From: Zetaproteobacteria bacterium
GTDB lineage: Bacteria > Pseudomonadota > Alphaproteobacteria > Micavibrionales > Micavibrionaceae
Direction: 5' to 3'
Assembly: GCA_002747015.1 (NCBI GenBank)
Contig: NVXI01000006.1
Span: 30,482 to 61,767 of the forward strand
DNA: 31,286 nt
Made by a program: the position numbers and the translations under genes. Below are positions 17,483 to 24,898 of the stretch, piece after piece (positions within the stretch are counted from its first letter, which is position 1; each line of letters starts with the position of its first letter). Below the pieces are notes generated by a model. It saw only the letters and a list, made by a program, of their open reading frames with translations, did not search any database and had not been told where the DNA came from.

Positions 17483-18545
17483 ATCAGAACGTTATAAACG
17501 CCAAATTGTATTGCCTGAAATTGGTGAGGTGGGTCAGGATCGTATTAACGCCGCATCTGTTCTTGTGATTGGTGCGGGCGGGCTTGGTTGTCCGGTGTTG
17601 CTCTATCTGGCTGCGGCGGGGGTTGGGCGAATTGGTATTGTTGATTATGACAGTGTTGATGAAACCAATCTGCAAAGGCAGGTTTTGTTTAATATTGATG
17701 ATATTGGTGCGAATAAAGCGCACGCCGCTGCCGCGCATTTACGTGTGCTTAACCCTACGATCGAGATTGAGGTCTTTCCAGTGGAACTGGACGATACCAA
17801 TGTTGAGGATTTGTTTGCGTGTTTTGATATTGTTATTGATGGGACGGATAATTTTGCGGCGAAATTCTTGATTAATGATGCGGCGGTTAAGACGCAAACG
17901 CCCTTTATTTATGGCTCTATCTTGGGGTTTGATGGGCAAGTATCGGTGTTTGGTGCGCCTGATGGCCCGTGTTATCGTTGTCTTTTTCCGCATGCTCCCA
18001 GAGGGCATGTCCCTAATTGTGCAGAAGCGGGCATTATCGGCGCGGTTGCGGGTATGATCGGTATGGTGCAAGCAATGGAGGCTATTAAGGTGATTGCCCC
18101 GCATGAGAGTTTTCAATCTCTTATTGGTAAATTGTTGACGGTTGATATGCGCTCTATGGAAAACCATATACTCATGTTGTCTAAGAACCCTGATTGTTCG
18201 GTGTGCGGTAAAAATAGGGATGAAATTATTTTGGAATATACCTCGCCCGTGTGCAGTATTATCCCTGAAATAGCGCCCGATCAAATACAGGCCAGTGATG
18301 CGTTGATCATTGACGTGCGCGAACGTGATGAATGGGACGCAGGCCATATTGAGGGCGTGGATCATGTGGCGTTGTCATGGTTATTGGCGGGGAATGTGCC
18401 GGACGTGCCGAAAGATCAGGATATTATTCTTTATTGCCAAAAAGGGATGCGTAGTCTGCAAGCTGCGCAATATCTTGCCGGTCTAGGGTTTTCAAACCTT
18501 CGCAATATGACGGGTGGATATGAAAAGTGGCTTAAAATGAATTAA
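17475..18545 (+). CDS. thiF: ThiF/MoeB-type adenylyltransferase with C-terminal rhodanese domain
   Basis: The 356-residue protein starts at ATG 17475 (MDKSERYKRQIVLPEIG); an in-frame extension upstream overlaps thiO and is not real. An E1-like domain (1-245) carries the ATP loop VIGAGGLGCP (31-40), DYDSVDETNLQRQ (57-69) and zinc ligands C166/C169 and C241/C244. C182 (HVPNC) is the probable thioester or persulfide Cys. A rhodanese domain (275-356) has VRERDEWDAGHI and active-site C321 (CQKGMRS). It would adenylate and sulfurate a ThiS or MoaD carboxyl terminus. The pairing with thiO favours thiamine, but MoeB/MoeZ dual use is possible. Confidence 0.85.
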   Translation: MDKSERYKRQIVLPEIGEVGQDRINAASVLVIGAGGLGCPVLLYLAAAGVGRIGIVDYDSVDETNLQRQVLFNIDDIGANKAHAAAAHLRVLNPTIEIEVFPVELDDTNVEDLFACFDIVIDGTDNFAAKFLINDAAVKTQTPFIYGSILGFDGQVSVFGAPDGPCYRCLFPHAPRGHVPNCAEAGIIGAVAGMIGMVQAMEAIKVIAPHESFQSLIGKLLTVDMRSMENHILMLSKNPDCSVCGKNRDEIILEYTSPVCSIIPEIAPDQIQASDALIIDVRERDEWDAGHIEGVDHVALSWLLAGNVPDVPKDQDIILYCQKGMRSLQAAQYLAGLGFSNLRNMTGGYEKWLKMN

Positions 18546-18560
18546 GCCACTCTTTAATTT
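18526..18560 (+). terminator. Intrinsic terminator of the bio/thi operon, starting inside the last codons
   Basis: A perfect 10-bp stem (AGTGGCTTAA 18526-18535, TTAAGCCACT 18542-18551) has a 6-base loop and a T-rich tail. The 5' arm is part of the coding sequence (KWLKMN) and the stop codon falls in the 3' arm. Read the other way it ends in TTTTC and lies about 30 bases past the helicase stop, so it may serve both convergent genes. Confidence 0.85.
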
Positions 18561-18581
18561 CTTTAATCTCGTGTTGCAGGG

Positions 18582-20384
18582 TTATGCCGCATCACGTCTT
18601 TTATTTGCGCCGGAGAAGTTCTTCTTTCCGCCAGTTGATCCGCCTTTATTATATTGACCGTATTTTTTGCTGTTATTGTTACGATCATCTTTTTTGCGCT
18701 TGTCGTCACGACCGAAGTTTCTGCCGCCTTTGCTTGGTTTTGCGAATTTTTTACCTTCGCTGCCACGCTCTTCATTGTTAAAGCTCTTGTCTTTATTGAA
18801 ACTACGGCCTTCGCTTTTGCGCCCTTCATTGCGATTTTCCCCATTGCGATCATCACGTTTGAAGTTTTTACGGCTTTCACCATTACGCTCATCACGGTTG
18901 TTATAGCTTTTATCTTTGTTGAAGCTACGGCCTTCAGTCTTGCGACCTTCGTTGCGGCTCTCGCCATTACGATCATCACGATTGTTAAAGCGTTTGTCTT
19001 TGTTATAGCTGCGCCCTTCATTGCGATTTTCACCATCACGGTCATCGCGTTTAAAGTTTCTGCCTTTATTGAAGCTATGACCTTCATTGCGATTTTCGCC
19101 ATCACGGTCATCACGTTTAAAGTTTCTGCCTTTGTTGAAGCTACGACCTTCGTTACGATTTTCACCATCACGCGTATCAGTGCGCTTTCCTTTGGAGAAT
19201 TTTTTGTTTGAGTCAAAGCGTTTATTCTTGCCGTATTTTGAATTGCCTCTGTTTTTAGTGCTGTTATCGTTACGGGCTGGCCCGCGGCTGGCTGATTTTT
19301 TGCTTGGGTCCATAAGGATTTCAATTGCGTGCCATTTACGACCATCTTGCGGTGTAATCATGCATAGGGATGAACCCTTTGCACCTGCACGCGCGGTTCT
19401 GCCGATACGGTGGATATAATCCTCCGGTACTTGCGGTAAGTCATAATTGATAACATGTTCGATATGCGGAACATCAAGGCCACGCGCCACAACATCAGTA
19501 GCAACCAGAATTCTAAATTGCTTATTACGATATTCTCTGATGACACGGTCACGTTTGCGTTGTTGCAGATCACCATGAATGGCGCATGCATCGAAATCAT
19601 CGTTGCTTAGCTTTTTCGCCATTTTATCGGCGCCGCGTTTGGTTTTCACGAAAATGATAACGGATCCGCTGCGGGCATGAAGTTCATTAATTAGCTCGGG
19701 ATATTTTTTGTCTGCGGCAACGTGAATGATATCTTGTTTAATATTTTCCACAGGATTAAAGGTTGAGCCAACGGAAATGCGCTCTGGGTTATTCTGATAT
19801 TTCTTAGCCATTTTGATAATGCTGTCAGGCATTGTGGCAGAGAAAAGCAATGTTTGGCGCTTTTCAGGCATATATTTGACAATGCGATCGATTTGAACGC
19901 TAAAGCCCATATCAAGCATGCGGTCCATTTCATCTAATACTAGGAATTCTGCTTGGTCAAGATCAAGATTGCCGCGTTCCAAATGGTCGTTAATACGCCC
20001 TGGTGTACCGACAACAAGACGTGGACGTTGGCGCAATTGCTGGCACTGTCTGTGCATGGCTTCGCCGCCAATCAGGAAAGCGGTTTTGATTTTGCTTTTC
20101 GGGCCAAGCATTTGCTGCATAACCTCCATAACTTGTTTACCAAGCTCTCTGGTTGGTGTCATGACCAGCGCAGTGCCGCTCTCTGTGTTTAAAAGTTTCT
20201 CAAGTAATGGAATAGAGAACGCCGCCGTTTTACCCGTTCCTGTTTGTGCAGAACCCAGAATATCGCGTCCTTGTAGAGCGATAGGGATTGCCTGTGCCTG
20301 AATAGGGGTCGGTGTGTCGTATTTCATTTGTGTTAGTGATCGTGCAAGCACGTGGTGTAGGCCGAGGCCATCAAAATTTTTCAT
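18582..20384 (-). CDS. rhlE: RhlE-type DEAD-box RNA helicase with long repetitive basic tail
   Basis: This ATP-dependent RNA helicase is 600 residues. The core (1-360) has the Q-motif (TPTPIQAQAIP), Walker A AQTGTGKT (46-53), PTREL, TPGR, SAT (182-184) and HRIGRTARAG (325-334). Motif II is DEMD (151-154) instead of DEAD. Residues 365-600 form a disordered Arg/Asn/Gly/Lys/Asp-rich tail with GENRNEG starting at 407, 429 and 451 (exact 22-residue period) and related copies to about 538, likely for RNA binding. AAGGA lies 6 bases before the ATG. Long open frames in other phases over the tail are by-products of the repeats. Confidence 0.93.
   Translation of the reverse strand: MKNFDGLGLHHVLARSLTQMKYDTPTPIQAQAIPIALQGRDILGSAQTGTGKTAAFSIPLLEKLLNTESGTALVMTPTRELGKQVMEVMQQMLGPKSKIKTAFLIGGEAMHRQCQQLRQRPRLVVGTPGRINDHLERGNLDLDQAEFLVLDEMDRMLDMGFSVQIDRIVKYMPEKRQTLLFSATMPDSIIKMAKKYQNNPERISVGSTFNPVENIKQDIIHVAADKKYPELINELHARSGSVIIFVKTKRGADKMAKKLSNDDFDACAIHGDLQQRKRDRVIREYRNKQFRILVATDVVARGLDVPHIEHVINYDLPQVPEDYIHRIGRTARAGAKGSSLCMITPQDGRKWHAIEILMDPSKKSASRGPARNDNSTKNRGNSKYGKNKRFDSNKKFSKGKRTDTRDGENRNEGRSFNKGRNFKRDDRDGENRNEGHSFNKGRNFKRDDRDGENRNEGRSYNKDKRFNNRDDRNGESRNEGRKTEGRSFNKDKSYNNRDERNGESRKNFKRDDRNGENRNEGRKSEGRSFNKDKSFNNEERGSEGKKFAKPSKGGRNFGRDDKRKKDDRNNNSKKYGQYNKGGSTGGKKNFSGANKRRDAA
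18771..19166 (-). repeat. Tandem/degenerate repeats encoding the helicase tail
   Basis: Three units of 66 bp coding for GENRNEG..FNK..(N)F are in strict register (residues 407-472), followed by degenerate units spaced irregularly to residue 538. The DNA repeats invite slippage, so tail length may vary among strains. Confidence 0.7.
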
Positions 20385-20773
20385 TATTCATCCTTTCGCC
20401 GTTCATCATCCATAATGTTATTTTGACGTCGTCATGTGTCTTTAAACGTATTTAAAAAATACGCATCGTCACACATGCTTAGTCCAAATAAAAATTTGAA
20501 CGATTATGCGTTTTACAATTGTTATGAACTTTTCGGGAAAGGTGAATTCTAAGGCTCACATAATATCTGGTTCAGATATTTACCTAAAGCTCCGTTTGCG
20601 TGTACATCACACCAAACTGGCGCGGAACATCGCAGGTTTTTTATGTAATGTCAAGAAATTAAACGATTTCATTAAGGTATGTGGACATATAGGCATATAA
20701 AACCTTGACTTCGATCATCTACAGGCTTCTTTTAATATGATTAAAATATGAAGGTGTTTGGCTAGGATTTAGG
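20385..20773. other. 389-bp divergent intergenic region with two inverted repeats
   Basis: I see no credible gene here. A nested inverted repeat lies at 20433-20477: outer arms CATGTGT/ACACATG, inner perfect 7-bp stem CGTATTT-AAA-AAATACG (20447-20463). It is about 50 bases upstream of the helicase ATG and could be in its 5' UTR. A second perfect 8-bp hairpin, AATATCTG-GTT-CAGATATT, is at 20562-20580. The region must hold the promoters of the helicase and the ubiM-like gene; a small RNA is possible but unsupported. Confidence 0.5.
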
Positions 20774-21964
20774 ATGGCGATAATGGATCATGATATTATA
20801 ATTATTGGAGCAGGCCCTGCGGGTCTGAGTTTTTCTAGGGCAATGGCGGAAACTAAACTCGATATTTTGTTGATCGAGAAGCAGCCGGAATCTGTTCTTG
20901 CCGATCCGCCATATGATGGGCGAGAAATCGCGCTGACGCACTTGTCGCATAAAATTATGAATGACCTTGGGATGTGGAACCTTGTCCCTGAAGAGCATAT
21001 CTCTTTGATTAAAACGGCGAAGGTCATGAATGGGAATTCGCCCTATGCTTTATCTTTTGATCATACGGAAGTTGGTGAGGAAAATCTCGGTTTTATGATT
21101 TCTAATCATCGCATCAGGAAGGCTGCTTATGAATCGGTGAAAGATTATTCCAATGTAACGTTCTTGAACGAGGTTACGGTTTCCAAAGTTGATACCGATG
21201 ATGATAAGGGCTGGGTCGAATTGTCCGATGGGCGACGTTTGGAAGCTCCGCTGATTATTGCGGCGGATAGTCGCTTTTCAAATACGCGCCGGATGATGGG
21301 GATCTCTACGAACATGCTTGATTTTGGGCGCACTTGTATTGTTTGCACGATGGAACATGAATTACCCCATAATGATACGGCGTATGAGTGTTTCCATTAT
21401 GATCGCACGGTTGCGGTTTTGCCGCTGAATAATGGTCAGGTTTCTGTTGTTATGACCTTAACGTCCGAGGAAGATGCGGGTGTTTTAGCAATGGATGAGC
21501 AAGAATTTTCCGATGATGTTGCGCGACGCATTGATTATAAATTCGGGCAGTTGAAATTATCGAGCAAGCGTTATCCATATCCGTTGGTTTCGACTTTGGC
21601 GAAGACATTTTGTGCCAATCGTTTTGGTTTGATCGGTGATGCCGCCGTTGGTATGCATCCGGTGACAGCGCATGGATTTAATCTTGGTTTGCGCGGGGCG
21701 CAGACTTTGGCGAATGAAATTCAAGAAACGTTACAAAGCGATGGTAGCTTTGCCCCTAATATTGCGTTGGAACGGTATAGCCGCAAACACCGCAGGCATT
21801 GCTTGCCACTTTACCATGGTACGAATGCGTTGGTACGGCTTTACGCCACAACGCAGTATCGTACGGCGAAATTCGCGCGCAAGGCGTTGTTACGGCTTGG
21901 CAATCATATTAAACCGGCGAAACGCTTTATCATGAATCAGTTGACTGAAACCAAGGATATCTAG
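20774..21964 (+). CDS. ubiM: UbiH/Coq6-family FAD monooxygenase, UbiM-like ubiquinone hydroxylase
   Basis: The 396-residue flavoprotein hydroxylates the ubiquinone ring. It has the GAGPAG dinucleotide loop (12-17), DPPYDGREIALTH (44-56), AADSRFSNTRR (163-173) and a second FAD motif GDAAVGMHPVTAHGFNLGL (288-306). The MHPVTAHGFN and AADSRFS variants are, from my knowledge of the family, typical of UbiM rather than UbiH/F/I. UbiM hydroxylases can act at C5 and sometimes other positions. AGGA lies 6 bases before the ATG at 20774; a second ATG three codons later is possible. It is followed by an unknown gene after 83 bases. Confidence 0.82.
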   Translation: MAIMDHDIIIIGAGPAGLSFSRAMAETKLDILLIEKQPESVLADPPYDGREIALTHLSHKIMNDLGMWNLVPEEHISLIKTAKVMNGNSPYALSFDHTEVGEENLGFMISNHRIRKAAYESVKDYSNVTFLNEVTVSKVDTDDDKGWVELSDGRRLEAPLIIAADSRFSNTRRMMGISTNMLDFGRTCIVCTMEHELPHNDTAYECFHYDRTVAVLPLNNGQVSVVMTLTSEEDAGVLAMDEQEFSDDVARRIDYKFGQLKLSSKRYPYPLVSTLAKTFCANRFGLIGDAAVGMHPVTAHGFNLGLRGAQTLANEIQETLQSDGSFAPNIALERYSRKHRRHCLPLYHGTNALVRLYATTQYRTAKFARKALLRLGNHIKPAKRFIMNQLTETKDI

Positions 21965-22047
21965 CGCAAAGTTGCCAGTGTTTTGACAATCAGATGATGA
22001 ATGGCGTATAATCCGAGCAATTAAAAATGCGGGAATGGCGATAGATA

Positions 22048-22941
22048 ATGATAACAGCACTTAATTTTGGCAATGCCGTTGGTGTGAATGCTGATGAGGA
22101 TGAAGAAACGATTGCGTTACAGGCGTTGAATAAGTTTCTGGAAAGCCCGCATTCAATAGGACTGGATACGATCAAAGAATCTTTGCGCAATATGGTTCAG
22201 TTGATGATGGAGCTGAAAGGTTATGCTACAGGCTTTGCGCTACAGCATTTAGTGCATGGTGAGCACTCATCCATGGCCGTGGATGGGGGATTGCGTGATG
22301 ATGCAAAGAAGAAAAGGCTGTTGCAGGAATTCTGGGATGAAATGTTGCGCCTTGAACGTCTTATGATGGCGGGATTTGAACATGTTTTGGCTCATGTATC
22401 TGCGGAAATTATAGAGATTAAGCAAACGATTGCAGAAGAAATCAAAGCAATTGATGTAAAGATTGAAGACGTGACTGATACTGCGGAAGAGGCGCTAGTC
22501 TTAAAGGCGAAAAATACAAAGCGTAAGAAACTTGTTAAGTTTAAAAAGCATATTGAAGAGCATGAAGTCGAATTGTATGAAGCTGATACGACGCAAGAGG
22601 TTATTGAGATCCAAAGCAATGTGTATGAGGATGTGCAGGATTTTAAAGAGGATCGGTTTAATCCGCATAAAAACAAATTTGATATTTTTGCTCCGATCAG
22701 AGAGATCATGGAGGCGAACCGCGCCAGTAATGATAGTGATTTTGATCTTGACTTGGGCGATGATGATTTTGATACATCTGCGTCATGGAAACGCAAAAAT
22801 AAGCGTTATGATGAGACCGGTTCTTCGGATACGGGCTCTGGCTCGGCTGGTGATGAAACATCAGGATCAGGCGATGATACCGCGGGCAGCGGTGATCAGG
22901 ATGAGGATGTTAAACCGCCACCTGTCGATTTTGATTTTTAA
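22048..22941 (+). CDS. Hypothetical coiled-coil protein with acidic Gly/Ser tail
   Basis: The 297-residue protein has three regions. Residues 1-115 are helical (KESLRNMVQLMMELKGYATG, LLQEFWDEMLRLERLMM). Residues about 116-205 are a highly charged coiled coil (IKQTIAEEIKAIDVKIED, KRKKLVKFKKHIEEHEVELY). Residues 228-297 are a disordered acidic tail rich in Asp, Gly and Ser ending PPPVDFDF. There is no signal peptide or membrane helix. No family recognised. The short hydrophobic-aromatic end on an acidic tail resembles a docking peptide, which is speculation. It converges on aspS 19 bases away. Confidence 0.65.
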   Translation: MITALNFGNAVGVNADEDEETIALQALNKFLESPHSIGLDTIKESLRNMVQLMMELKGYATGFALQHLVHGEHSSMAVDGGLRDDAKKKRLLQEFWDEMLRLERLMMAGFEHVLAHVSAEIIEIKQTIAEEIKAIDVKIEDVTDTAEEALVLKAKNTKRKKLVKFKKHIEEHEVELYEADTTQEVIEIQSNVYEDVQDFKEDRFNPHKNKFDIFAPIREIMEANRASNDSDFDLDLGDDDFDTSASWKRKNKRYDETGSSDTGSGSAGDETSGSGDDTAGSGDQDEDVKPPPVDFDF

Positions 22942-22963
22942 CCGATTATCGGTGTTTTATTTA
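22941..22963 (+). terminator. Weak candidate terminator after the acidic-tail protein
   Basis: A short stem ACCGA-TTA-TCGGT is followed by GTTTTATTTA and begins at the stop codon. The stem is only 5-6 bp, so termination strength is doubtful. Confidence 0.3.
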
Positions 22964-24775
22964 CGCCGCGTCGGTTAATTTCTTCGGTAGATTCACTTTT
23001 AAATGCAGGTCTTTGAGTTGCTCAATACCGACTTCGGAGGGGGCTTGCATCATTTGATCTTCATATTGTCCGTTCATGACAAAGGCATAAACCTCACGCA
23101 AATTCGGTTCATCGGCGAGTAACATGATAATCCGGTCAACACCGAAGGCTAAACCACCATGCGGTGGTGCGCCGTAACGCATTGCATTTAGCATTCCGCC
23201 AAATTCTTCTTCCAGAACCTCTTTACTGTATCCAGCAATGCCGAAGGCCTTTTCCATGATTTCAGGTCTGTGATTACGGATTGCGCCGGAGGCCAGCTCA
23301 AACCCATTACAAACACAGTCATATTGCCATGCATAGATATCGGTGGGATCTTTATTTTCCAAATCATCCATACCGCCTTGTGGCATTGAGAATGGATTGT
23401 GGGAGAAATCGATTTTCTGTGCATTTTCATCAAATTCATACATCGGAAAGTCGATAATCCAAGCAAGTTTGAAAACGCCTTTTTCACGTGCAGAGGGGTG
23501 ATCTTCGGGCAGAGCTGTACAAATGGCATCACGCGCCGCGCCTGCGAATTTCGCTGCTGGTAATTCTTGGTTACAGATAAAGAAGATTGCATCGCCATCG
23601 ATGCAACCAGAAATTTCCTTGATGGCCTCTTGCGCGGCCGCAGGGATGAATTTCGCAATTGGCCCTTTACCTTCACCGTCTGTAAACAGGACATAGCCTA
23701 GTCCCGGTGCGCCTTCGCCTTGCGCCCAGCTGTTGAGTTTGTCAAAGAAACTGCGTGGTTGGTCGGATACTTTTGGTACGCGAATGGCGCGAACAGCGCC
23801 GCCCTTTTTAATAACATTTTTAAAGGCATTGAATTCAACATCATCGCGGGAGAAAACCTCTGTTAGGTCGCAAATTTCCAATGGATTACGCAAGTCAGGT
23901 TTATCTGATCCATATTTCAACATTGCATCTTTATAGGGTATTGAATCACACCATATAACGTCACGTTTTTCACCGGTAAAGCCTGAGAATTCTTCAAAAA
24001 TACTATGGATAACAGGCTGAACTGTATCAAATATATCTTGTTGCGTGACAAAGCTCATCTCCACATCAAGTTGATAGAACTCGGCCAAGCGGTCTGCACG
24101 GCCATCTTCATCACGAAAGCATGGTGCAATTTGAAAATATTTGTCAAAGCCCGACATCATCAGCAGTTGTTTAAATTGCTGTGGTGCTTGCGGTAGAGCG
24201 TAGAATTTTCCTGGATGCAGGCGTGATGGCACAAGGTAGTCGCGCGCGCCTTCGGGGGAGCTGGCGGTTAGAATAGGGGTTTGGAATTCTTGGAAGTCCT
24301 GCGCGTGCATTTTTTCGCGCATGGTGCGGATAACATTGTTTCTAAGGCGGATTTTCTTTTGCATACCAGATCGACGTAAATCAAGGTAGCGGTATCTGAG
24401 GCGGATATCTTCGCCTGCGCCGTCATCTTCATAGACTTGGAATGGGATAACATCGGCGGCGGATTGCAGTTCTGCCTCATCAATATAAATTTCAATCTCA
24501 CCAGTTGCCATTTTGGCATTGATGGTCTCATCAGAGCGCGCACGAACTTTACCGACAATGGTTGCAACGGATTCAATGCGCCATTGGCTGATGGTTTCAA
24601 ATAGGTCAGAGCCTTCCTCAATCACGCATTGGGTCAAGCCATGTGTGTCACGTAAAATTACGAATAAAACGCCACCTAAATCATATATGCGGTGTATCCA
24701 GCCAGAAAGTTTGACCGTATCGCCTGCATTTTCTTTTCTGAGGGCGTCGCATTTATGCGTTCTAAAGGCGTGCAT
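22961..24775 (-). CDS. aspS: Aspartyl-tRNA synthetase
   Basis: The 604-residue class II synthetase charges tRNA-Asp (and possibly tRNA-Asn). It has an N-terminal OB-fold anticodon domain with LSGWIHRIYDLGGVLFV (23-39), motif 2 in PCFRDEDGRADR, the bacterial GAD insertion in the middle, and motif 3 in GLAFGVDRIIML. His28 in the anticodon-binding GW.HR segment matches the non-discriminating type, which charges both tRNAs and needs GatCAB. AGGA lies 7 bases before the ATG, and a TATAAT on the reverse strand about 20 bases upstream may be the -10. Length is normal. Confidence 0.95.
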   Translation of the reverse strand: MHAFRTHKCDALRKENAGDTVKLSGWIHRIYDLGGVLFVILRDTHGLTQCVIEEGSDLFETISQWRIESVATIVGKVRARSDETINAKMATGEIEIYIDEAELQSAADVIPFQVYEDDGAGEDIRLRYRYLDLRRSGMQKKIRLRNNVIRTMREKMHAQDFQEFQTPILTASSPEGARDYLVPSRLHPGKFYALPQAPQQFKQLLMMSGFDKYFQIAPCFRDEDGRADRLAEFYQLDVEMSFVTQQDIFDTVQPVIHSIFEEFSGFTGEKRDVIWCDSIPYKDAMLKYGSDKPDLRNPLEICDLTEVFSRDDVEFNAFKNVIKKGGAVRAIRVPKVSDQPRSFFDKLNSWAQGEGAPGLGYVLFTDGEGKGPIAKFIPAAAQEAIKEISGCIDGDAIFFICNQELPAAKFAGAARDAICTALPEDHPSAREKGVFKLAWIIDFPMYEFDENAQKIDFSHNPFSMPQGGMDDLENKDPTDIYAWQYDCVCNGFELASGAIRNHRPEIMEKAFGIAGYSKEVLEEEFGGMLNAMRYGAPPHGGLAFGVDRIIMLLADEPNLREVYAFVMNGQYEDQMMQAPSEVGIEQLKDLHLKVNLPKKLTDAA

Positions 24776-24898
24776 GATTTTATCCTATTATTATATAAGT
24801 TATGAGTAAGCGTTGATTTATAACGCATCATTGCACAATGTCACGCCTATTTTTAAAAAATTAATGCCTTTATGCTGGACGAAAAGGTGAGGGTTTGT

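Noticed and set aside
18771..19166. Periodic repeats considered as a CRISPR array
   Set aside because: The repeats are in-frame coding units without unique spacers, inside a helicase gene.
18654..19211. 185-codon forward frame rich in Phe, Ile, Thr and Val, looking like a membrane protein
   Set aside because: It is antisense to the repeat-coding tail; its composition is the complement of Lys/Asn/Arg/Asp codons.
18563..19345. 260-codon reverse-strand frame overlapping the helicase tail
   Set aside because: It lies in another phase of the repetitive helicase tail and has the Ala/Lys/Thr bias expected from shifting the repeats; the helicase frame continues through it intact.
20506..20700. 64-codon forward frame in the helicase/ubiM gap
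   Set aside because: No ribosome-binding site, no recognisable sequence, and it spans the 8-bp hairpin; probably chance.
24810..24826. GCGTT/AACGC hairpin in the aspS/rnd gap
   Set aside because: Only 5 bp with a 7-base loop, no T-run; below what I would call a feature.
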